Source: Pseudomonadota bacterium (GTDB taxonomy: Bacteria; Pseudomonadota; Gammaproteobacteria; Burkholderiales; Thiobacillaceae). Taken from it: a stretch of DNA of 18,909 bases. Position 1 is the first letter of the stretch; every line of letters begins with the position of its first letter. Location: the NCBI GenBank assembly GCA_021836225.1, contig JAKBJA010000074.1, positions 1-18,909 on the forward strand, written 5' to 3'. The position numbers and the translations under genes were made by a program. The notes under the pieces were generated by a model that did no database searches, was not told the DNA's origin, and worked only from the letters and a program-made list of their open reading frames with translations. Positions 13,973 to 18,909 of the stretch are shown one piece after another.

Positions 13973-14474
13973 GCCTGTATTGGTGCTCGACACCAACGTG
14001 GTGCTCGATCTGCTGCATTTTGACGACGCGACTGCCCGCCCCTTGAGGCAGGCGTTGGAAGCCGGGCGCGTGCGCTGCGTGGTGTCGGATGCCACACTGG
14101 ACGAGTGGCGCCGCGTGCTGGCGTACCCGGAATTTGATTTGGATGCGACACGCCAGGCAGCGCTGTTCGCGCGCTATCAGACCTTGTCGGTTCTGGCAGG
14201 CTCTGCAGATTCGGGTGCCGGACTGCCCCACGAGGGAACCCCGATCCACGACGGGCTCTTGTACCCGTCAGGGTGGAAGCCCGTGTCGAGTCGTATGCCG
14301 CGTTGCAGCGATCCCGACGACCAGAAGTTCATCGAGCTGGCCGCTGCTGTCCGCGCGCAGGGCCTGGTCAGCAAGGACCGCGCGGTCATCAAACTACGCC
14401 GTCGCTGCGGGCCGATTTTCCAGGTGATGACGCCAGCCGAGGCGGTGCGCTGGCTGGACAGCGTGCCCGGGTGA
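13965..14474 (+). CDS. PIN-domain putative ribonuclease (toxin-like)
   Basis: This 169-residue PIN-domain protein is of the group often annotated as putative toxin. The acidic metal-binding residues are in place: D9 in VLDTNVVLD, E47 in LDEWRRVL, the D116-x-D118-D119 stretch (SDPDDQKFIEL) and D138 in SKDRAV. PIN enzymes are Mg2+-dependent RNases. The start is the TTG at 13965 overlapping the thioredoxin stop, because only it gives the normal N-terminus NKPVLVLDTN. Residues about 81-111, between the conserved blocks, look like an insertion encoded by a hairpin-containing DNA segment. No antitoxin gene is adjacent, so it may be an orphan or act in RNA processing. Confidence 0.78.
   Translation: MNKPVLVLDTNVVLDLLHFDDATARPLRQALEAGRVRCVVSDATLDEWRRVLAYPEFDLDATRQAALFARYQTLSVLAGSADSGAGLPHEGTPIHDGLLYPSGWKPVSSRMPRCSDPDDQKFIELAAAVRAQGLVSKDRAVIKLRRRCGPIFQVMTPAEAVRWLDSVPG
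14249..14288 (+). repeat. Palindromic segment inserted in frame inside the PIN-domain gene
   Basis: GGGCT (14253-14257) pairs with AGCCC (14278-14282) and, inside it, ACCC (14263-14266) pairs with GGGT (14271-14274); the outer flanks CG/CG extend the stem with a small bulge. It lies in the part of the PIN gene (residues about 81-111) that has no place in the domain alignment as I know it. It keeps the reading frame. This resembles a small palindromic element that inserted without breaking the gene (inference). Confidence 0.45.
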
Positions 14475-14488
14475 ACAGGCCGCTGGCG

Positions 14489-15394
14489 TCAGTCTGCGTT
14501 CTTTTGCTGAAAGCGTAGCCGCGCCGCCTCGCTGACCGCCACAACCGCCGGATGACTCAGCCGCCGTTCCACCGATATGGCGAAAAAGCGTTCGCGGATG
14601 TCCAGCGTCCGTCCCAGTTCGAGCACTTCGTATTGCCGCATCACGTCCTGCGCCGTCGTGAGCGGCACCGGAAACACCCCCGCGCCGGCCTGGCCGAAGG
14701 CGCTCATCAGCGCGCTGTCGTCGAATTCGCCGACGATGACGGGCTGGGTGCCACAGCGTTCCAGCCAGCGCAACAGGGGCGCCTGCAGCGCGCTGTCCGC
14801 GCCCGGGATCAGCAGTGGCGCGCCGTGAAGATTGGCGGGAAAGTCCGGACCCAGCGTGCCGCTGATCGCCGGCGCGGCCAGAAAGGCGATGCCGCACTCA
14901 CCCAGCGGATGACTGTAGCCCTTGATGTCCATGCTGGCCGGCAGCGGCCGGTCGGCCAGCACCATGTCGAGCCGGTGGACGGCGAGGTCGGCGGCCAGCT
15001 GCTCCAGCCGGTGTTCCGTGCACACCAGCTTGACCGGCTCGGCCAGCGTGAGCGCGGGCGCCAACAACTGGTAGGCGATCGCCTTCGGAACCACGTCGGC
15101 AATGCCGACGCGGAACGGGTGGACGCGCGCGCCGGCACGGTTTTGCAAAGCTTCCTCGAGCTCGGCGCCGACGTGGAAGATCTCGTCGGCGTAGGTCAAT
15201 GCAGTGCGGCCGGCGTCGGTCAGTTCGAGCCGGCGCCCGCTGCGACGGAACAGCGCGACCCCCAACCGGTCTTCCAGTATGCTGATCTGGCCGGACAGGG
15301 TCTGCGGCGTCAGGTGCAGTTTCTCGGCCGCGCGGTTGATGGCACCGGATTTGGCGACGGTGCGGAAGTAATGCAGATGCTTGAAATTGAGCAT
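14489..15394 (-). CDS. nhaR: LysR-type regulator, NhaR subfamily
   Basis: This 301-residue LysR-type transcriptional regulator resembles E. coli NhaR. The N-terminal winged helix reads NFKHLHYFRTVAKSGAINRA and then LHLTPQTLSGQISILEDRLG, with Q and T residues as in NhaR. The effector domain shares the NhaR pattern HRLEQLAADLAVHRLDMVLAD, GECGIAFLA, LLIPGADSALQAPLLRWLE and GEFDDSALMSAFGQ. NhaR activates sodium/proton antiporter and stress genes in enterics. No antiporter gene is in the window; instead the gene is divergent from htpX with 125 bases between them, so the htpX group may be its target. It converges with the PIN gene, whose stop is 14 bases away. Symbol by homology only. Confidence 0.85.
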   Translation of the reverse strand: MLNFKHLHYFRTVAKSGAINRAAEKLHLTPQTLSGQISILEDRLGVALFRRSGRRLELTDAGRTALTYADEIFHVGAELEEALQNRAGARVHPFRVGIADVVPKAIAYQLLAPALTLAEPVKLVCTEHRLEQLAADLAVHRLDMVLADRPLPASMDIKGYSHPLGECGIAFLAAPAISGTLGPDFPANLHGAPLLIPGADSALQAPLLRWLERCGTQPVIVGEFDDSALMSAFGQAGAGVFPVPLTTAQDVMRQYEVLELGRTLDIRERFFAISVERRLSHPAVVAVSEAARLRFQQKNAD

Positions 15395-15406
15395 GACGCT
15401 GGATCA

Positions 15407-15423
15407 GTTCGATAAAACCGAAC
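15407..15423. promoter_or_regulatory. LysR-type inverted repeat between nhaR and htpX
   Basis: GTTCG and CGAAC flank seven bases in an arrangement like the T-N11-A box of LysR-type regulators, 13 bases upstream of the nhaR ATG. The CGATAAA that overlaps it (15410-15416) recurs inverted as TTTATCG at 15453-15459. It is a plausible NhaR binding site for autoregulation and for control of htpX. Confidence 0.5.
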
Positions 15424-15432
15424 AATAGCAGT

Positions 15433-15450
15433 ATAAAAATCGAATTTTAT
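15433..15450. promoter_or_regulatory. AT-rich inverted repeat in the nhaR-htpX intergenic region
   Basis: ATAAAA (15433-15438) and TTTTAT (15445-15450) form an exact inverted repeat around ATCGAA, in the only AT-rich stretch of this region. It lies about 70 bases upstream of htpX, where an operator or promoter element would be expected. It may be a second regulator site or part of a promoter. Confidence 0.4.
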
Positions 15451-15519
15451 TGTTTATCGTCTGTCAGTATCCTGTTGCCTATTCATTAAAAGGCTTTGTC
15501 CTTCATCCTGGAGAACATC

Positions 15520-16395
15520 ATGAAACGCATTGTTCTGTTCCTTGCCACCAACTTGGCCATCGTACTGGTGCTGTCGATCACCATGCGCATTCTGGGCGTC
15601 GAGCCCTACCTCACCGCGCAGGGCCTGAATCTCACCTCGCTGCTGATCTTTGCTGCGGTGATGGGCTTCGGCGGTTCGCTGATTTCGCTCGCGATCTCGA
15701 AGTGGATGGCGAAGAAATCGATGGGCGTGCAGGTGATCGAGACGCCATCCAATTCGACCGAGTTCTGGCTGGTCGAGACCGTGAAGAAATACGCGGACGA
15801 CGCCGGCATCGGCATGCCCGAAGTCGGCATCTTCCCCTCGCCCGAGGCCAACGCGTTCGCCACCGGCATGAATAAGAACAACGCGCTGGTCGCGGTGTCG
15901 GCGGGTCTGTTGAACACCATGACGCGGCAGGAGGCCGAGGCGGTGATTGGCCACGAAATCGCCCACGTCGCCAACGGCGACATGGTGACGCTGGCGCTGA
16001 TCCAGGGCGTGGTCAACACCTTCATCATGTTCCTCTCGCGCGTGATCGGCCACACCGTCGACCGCGTCGTGTTCAAGAACGAGGAGGGCCACGGCCCGGC
16101 GTTCTTCGTCACCATGATCGTCGCCGAACTGGTGCTGGGCATTCTCGCCTCGATCATCGTCATGTGGTTCTCGCGCCAGCGCGAGTTCCGCGCCGACCGC
16201 GGCGGTGCAAGCCTGGCCGGCAAGGGCGCGATGATCGCTGCGCTGGAACGCCTCGCGAGCCTGCATCCGCATCCGCTGCCCGACAAGATGGCAGCCTTCG
16301 GCATCGCCGGCGGCGGCGCCAGCGGCCTCAAGCGTCTGTTCATGACGCACCCGCCGCTGGAAGAGCGCATCGCCGCCCTGCGCGCGGTGCAGTAA
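15520..16395 (+). CDS. htpX: Membrane zinc metalloprotease HtpX
   Basis: HtpX is an M48-family inner-membrane metalloprotease that degrades misfolded membrane proteins, overlapping in role with FtsH. The 291-residue product has two N-terminal membrane segments ([17 protein letters not shown] and [19 protein letters not shown]), the zinc motif H145-E-x-x-H149 in [12 protein letters not shown], two further hydrophobic segments and the third ligand E222 in REFRAD. The length matches the E. coli enzyme. The ATG at 15520 has GGAGA five bases upstream. It is divergent from nhaR and leads a rightward set with terC, the PerM-like permease and psiE, pointing to membrane stress handling. In enterics htpX is under Cpx control; here the nearby LysR-type repeats suggest a different input. 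Confidence 0.96.
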   Translation: MKRIVLFLATNLAIVLVLSITMRILGVEPYLTAQGLNLTSLLIFAAVMGFGGSLISLAISKWMAKKSMGVQVIETPSNSTEFWLVETVKKYADDAGIGMPEVGIFPSPEANAFATGMNKNNALVAVSAGLLNTMTRQEAEAVIGHEIAHVANGDMVTLALIQGVVNTFIMFLSRVIGHTVDRVVFKNEEGHGPAFFVTMIVAELVLGILASIIVMWFSRQREFRADRGGASLAGKGAMIAALERLASLHPHPLPDKMAAFGIAGGGASGLKRLFMTHPPLEERIAALRAVQ

Positions 16396-16420
16396 ACCCT
16401 GACGCGACCCAAGGACGAGC

Positions 16421-17389
16421 GTGGACGCTGCCCTGCATATTGGCGAACCCTGGATGTGGGCGGCGTTTGTCGGCTTCGTGCTGGTGATGCTGGCCGTCGA
16501 CCTGTTCCTGGTCGGCGGCAACAAGGCGCACAAGGTCGGCTTCAAGGAGGCGGCGGCGTGGTCGTTCGTCTGGTTTGCGCTCGCGATGCTGTTCAACCTC
16601 GGGTTGTGGTGGTATCTGAAGGGGGCTTACGGAAGCGAAGTCGCCGACGTCAAGGCGATGGAGTTCCTGACCGGCTACCTGATCGAGAAATCGCTCGCGG
16701 TCGACAACATCTTCGTCTTCCTGATGATCTTCAGCTTCTTCGCCGTGCCGGCGGAGTATCAGCGGCGCGTGCTGATCTACGGCGTGATCGGCGCGATCGT
16801 GATGCGCGCGGTGATGATCCTGGCAGGCGCCTGGCTGGTGCAGGAGTTCCACTGGATTCTCTACGTATTCGGCGCCTTCCTCGTCGTCACCGGCATCAAG
16901 ATGCTGATGTTCGCCGAGGCCGAGCCGGACCTTGGCAAGAACCCGCTGCTCAACTGGATCAAGCGTCACATGCGCCTGACCCCGGATTATCGCGGAGAAA
17001 AGTTCTGGGTGATGGAAAACGGCGTACGCACGTTCACGCCGCTGTTCCTGGTGTTGATCATGATCGAGCTGTCCGACCTGATCTTCGCGGTCGATTCGAT
17101 CCCGGCGATCTTCGCCATCACCACCGATCCCTTCATCGTGTTCACCTCGAATATCTTCGCCATCCTCGGCCTGCGCGCGATGTACTTCATGCTGGCCGGC
17201 ATGGCCGAACGCTTCCATCTACTGAGATACGGGCTGGCGATGGTGCTGGTGTTCGTCGGCACCAAGATGCTGATCGTCGATTTCTACAAGATCCCGGTGG
17301 GGCTGTCGCTGGGTATTGTCGGCCTCATCATTGCAACCTTCATGTTTGCCAGTTTGTGGGTGACACGGAAACAATCCGCCTCTAGCTGA
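16421..17389 (+). CDS. TerC/Alx-family membrane protein
   Basis: This 322-residue multi-spanning inner-membrane protein is of the TerC family, linked to metal (especially Mn2+) export and to tellurite resistance. The family signatures GYLIEKSLAVDNIFVFLMIF, IELSDLIFAVDSIPAIFAI and SNIFAILGLRAMYF contain the acidic membrane-embedded residues thought to bind the cation. About nine hydrophobic helices are visible. The GTG at 16421 is chosen because AAGGA lies five bases upstream; it starts 25 bases after htpX, so the two are likely co-transcribed. E. coli alx has a manganese-sensing yybP-ykoY riboswitch, but the 25-base gap leaves no room for one here. Substrate is unproven; Mn2+ is the best guess. 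Confidence 0.92.
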   Translation: MDAALHIGEPWMWAAFVGFVLVMLAVDLFLVGGNKAHKVGFKEAAAWSFVWFALAMLFNLGLWWYLKGAYGSEVADVKAMEFLTGYLIEKSLAVDNIFVFLMIFSFFAVPAEYQRRVLIYGVIGAIVMRAVMILAGAWLVQEFHWILYVFGAFLVVTGIKMLMFAEAEPDLGKNPLLNWIKRHMRLTPDYRGEKFWVMENGVRTFTPLFLVLIMIELSDLIFAVDSIPAIFAITTDPFIVFTSNIFAILGLRAMYFMLAGMAERFHLLRYGLAMVLVFVGTKMLIVDFYKIPVGLSLGIVGLIIATFMFASLWVTRKQSASS

Positions 17390-17413
17390 AGCGGAGCGGC
17401 ACGCCGTTTCAGC
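17385..17413 (+). terminator. Hairpin at the terC stop codon
   Basis: GCTGAAGCGG (17385-17394) pairs with CCGTTTCAGC (17404-17413) over ten positions with one G-U wobble, around a nine-base loop. It overlaps the terC stop codon. No U-tract follows, so it may be a weak terminator, a mRNA-stabilising stem or a block to reading into the next gene. Confidence 0.45.
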
Positions 17414-17461
17414 GTGTTGCGCTATTGTTGCCAAGAGTTGAACCCTGCCCGGAGGGCAGCC

Positions 17462-18517
17462 ATGCCGATCAATATCGACTCTCCGATCGCTCGCCGTGTT
17501 GTAGCGATTGCATTTCTGTTCTCCATTTTCGGACTGACCTTCTGGGTGCTGTCGCCCTTTCTCGCCGCGCTGGCCTGGGCAGGAATACTCGCCTACGTGA
17601 CCTGGCCGCTGCACCAATGGCTGAGCCGTCGCCTGCCCGGCCGCGACAATCTCGCCGCATTGTTGATGACGCTGGGGGTGGCGGCGACGCTTCTGTTGCC
17701 CCTGGTGTGGGTGTTGTTCACGCTGGTGGGCGACGTGGCCGTGGCCTCGGCAACCCTCAAGCGGTTCTCGGTCGAGGGACTGCCGCCGCTGCCTCCCGGG
17801 GTGCGCGCCTGGCCGGGCGGGGAATGGATCGTCGCGCAGTATCAGCGGGTGCAGGCCGATCCGCTGTGGGTTCGTGCGCAGATCGACGCCTTGGGCCTGA
17901 CCGACACCAACCGCTTGAGAGCGCTGGCGGGCGGCATTGGACGCAACGTTGCAAAATTCGGTCTGGCGGTTTTCGCGCTGTTCTTTTTGTATCGCCACGG
18001 TGACAGCGCGCTCGCGCAATTTCGCAGGGTGGCCACGCGCTGGCTGGGCGAAGCGGCGCCCGGCTATATTCAGGCCGTTGGCGTGACGGTGCGCGCCGTG
18101 GTGTTCGGCATCGTGCTTACCGCGCTTGCGCAAGGCGTGCTGGCCGGCCTGGGCTACTGGGCAGCCGGCGTTGCCGCGCCGGCGTTGTGGGGGGTGATCA
18201 CCGCCCTGGTGTCGCTGATTCCCTTTGTCGGACCGGTGGTGTGGATCGGACTGTCGCTGAATCTGCTGGCACATGGCGAAACCCAGGCCGCGCTGGGGCT
18301 GTTCCTGTGGGGGGCGCTGGTGGTGAGTTGGGTCGACAACCTGATCCGCCCCCTCGTCATCAGCGGGCCGACGCGGATTCCTTTTTTGCTGGTGTTCCTG
18401 GGCGTGCTGGGCGGCCTCAATGCATTCGGCCTGATCGGCCTTTTTCTTGGGCCGGTGCTGCTCGCGGTGTCGGTGGCCATCTGGCGAGAATGGCTGGTGC
18501 ATGCCCGGGCAAAATGA
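17462..18517 (+). CDS. AI-2E/PerM-family permease
   Basis: This 351-residue inner-membrane protein is of the AI-2E transporter/PerM family (formerly UPF0118). The family layout is visible: N-terminal helix pair (VVAIAFLFSIFGLTFWVLSP, FLAALAWAGILAYV), a large extracytoplasmic-type loop rich in Pro/Trp (PLPPGVRAWPGGEWIVAQYQ), then the C-terminal core with LVSLIPFVGPVVWIGLSLNL, LIRPLVISGPTRIPF and FLGVLGGLNAFGLIGLFLGP. Some members export autoinducer-2, others are Na+/H+ antiporters or of unknown function, so the role here is open. The ATG at 17462 has GGAGGGC upstream at the right distance; an ATG at 17414 would place the terC hairpin next to the start and has no ribosome binding site. An NhaR-type regulator nearby is compatible with an ion-transport role. 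Confidence 0.88.
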   Translation: MPINIDSPIARRVVAIAFLFSIFGLTFWVLSPFLAALAWAGILAYVTWPLHQWLSRRLPGRDNLAALLMTLGVAATLLLPLVWVLFTLVGDVAVASATLKRFSVEGLPPLPPGVRAWPGGEWIVAQYQRVQADPLWVRAQIDALGLTDTNRLRALAGGIGRNVAKFGLAVFALFFLYRHGDSALAQFRRVATRWLGEAAPGYIQAVGVTVRAVVFGIVLTALAQGVLAGLGYWAAGVAAPALWGVITALVSLIPFVGPVVWIGLSLNLLAHGETQAALGLFLWGALVVSWVDNLIRPLVISGPTRIPFLLVFLGVLGGLNAFGLIGLFLGPVLLAVSVAIWREWLVHARAK

Positions 18518-18569
18518 GACCTGACACGCCCCCGATGGTATCCTTGCGCCTCACCCGTCGGTCGACGCC

Positions 18570-18909
18570 ATGAACCCTGCCAAAGACCGCCAATTCTCGC
18601 GCCGGGCACTCAATGTGCTGGGGGCGCTCGAGGCCGTCGGCCTCGTCGTCATCACGCTGGCCACCCTGGTGGCGGGCGTGTCCGAAGTGAGGACCATGGT
18701 CGGTGCCGGAACGGTGACGCTGGCTGATCTGCTGCTGCTGTTCCTGTACCTGGAAATCCTGGCCATGGTCGGGGTGTATTTTCAGTCTGGGCAGTTGCCG
18801 GTGCGTTTTCCCATCTACATTGCCATCGTTGCGCTGGCGCGCTACCTGGTGCTCGACATGAAAAGCCTCGACGTCTGGCGCATGCTGGGCGTGACCGCCT
18901 CGATGCTGC
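18570..18909 (+). CDS. PsiE-family membrane protein (3' end outside the window)
   Basis: This is the first 113 residues of a PsiE-like (phosphate-starvation-inducible) small membrane protein, cut by the window end. Family traits are three or more hydrophobic helices (EAVGLVVITLATLVAGV, LADLLLLFLYLEILAMVGVY) and the conserved signature LPVRFPIYIAIVALARYLVL followed by DMKSLD. The whole family is about 130-180 residues. The ATG at 18570 lacks a strong ribosome binding site and lies 52 bases after the PerM-like gene, on the same strand. Its biochemical function is unknown; it may be a membrane-stress protein like its neighbours. Confidence 0.85.
   Translation, partial: MNPAKDRQFSRRALNVLGALEAVGLVVITLATLVAGVSEVRTMVGAGTVTLADLLLLFLYLEILAMVGVYFQSGQLPVRFPIYIAIVALARYLVLDMKSLDVWRMLGVTASML

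Noticed and set aside
13965..14474. A complete toxin-antitoxin locus around the PIN protein
   Set aside because: The neighbours are a thioredoxin upstream and a convergent LysR gene. No small antitoxin-like frame lies next to it, and the RHH gene is 9 kb away.
16396..16420. A yybP-ykoY manganese riboswitch ahead of the terC-like gene, as in E. coli alx
   Set aside because: The gap after htpX is only 25 bases, too short for the riboswitch.

Overview
The window is GC-rich, densely coded DNA from a chemolithoautotrophic betaproteobacterium. A Thiobacillus-like member of the Thiobacillaceae/Hydrogenophilales is the best guess (inference). It rests on the RuBisCO small subunit followed by cbbQ and cbbO (the non-carboxysomal form IAq arrangement), a cluster of SulP and TauE/SafE-type anion transporters, and the betaproteobacterial flavour of the housekeeping genes. 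I found no rRNA, tRNA, CRISPR array, insertion sequence or prophage. No gene-free stretch exceeds about 150 bases.

Layout. (1) 1-4007, + strand: cbbS (its first base lies outside the window), a strong terminator-like hairpin plus a second 12-bp stem, cbbQ, another hairpin, cbbO, and a small unrecognised gene. CbbQ and CbbO form the MoxR AAA+/vWA activase that removes inhibitory sugar phosphates from RuBisCO. (2) 4115-5018, - strand: ribbon-helix-helix regulator, YkgJ-like cysteine-cluster protein and a DUF167 gene broken by one extra base. An AT-rich palindrome lies in the divergent intergenic region upstream. (3) 5154-6324, + strand: spermidine-synthase-like methyltransferase-fold protein and a tiny winged-helix-like protein. 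(4) 6413-12890, - strand: six co-directional genes. In transcription order these are a SulP transporter with a cysteine-rich tail, a small two-helix membrane protein, a TauE/SafE (TSUP) permease, a tandem universal stress protein, a terminator-like hairpin, a Cam-type gamma-carbonic anhydrase and a second SulP transporter. An unrecognised gene (13041-13463) lies upstream on the same strand.

(5) 13601-14474, + strand: a thioredoxin with a WCPPC active site, overlapped by a PIN-domain protein that carries an unusual hairpin-bearing in-frame insertion. (6) An NhaR-type LysR regulator (- strand) is divergent from htpX, terC, a PerM/AI-2E family permease and the start of a psiE-like gene (+ strand), a membrane-stress set.

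Main functional theme: CO2 fixation and inorganic anion handling. RuBisCO and its activase sit within 5 kb of a gamma-carbonic anhydrase coupled to a SulP transporter, which suggests bicarbonate uptake feeding RuBisCO (inference). The TSUP permease with its small cysteine/histidine-loop membrane partner, next to a SulP with a Cys-cluster tail, is the least described part and the best candidate for a new transport module.
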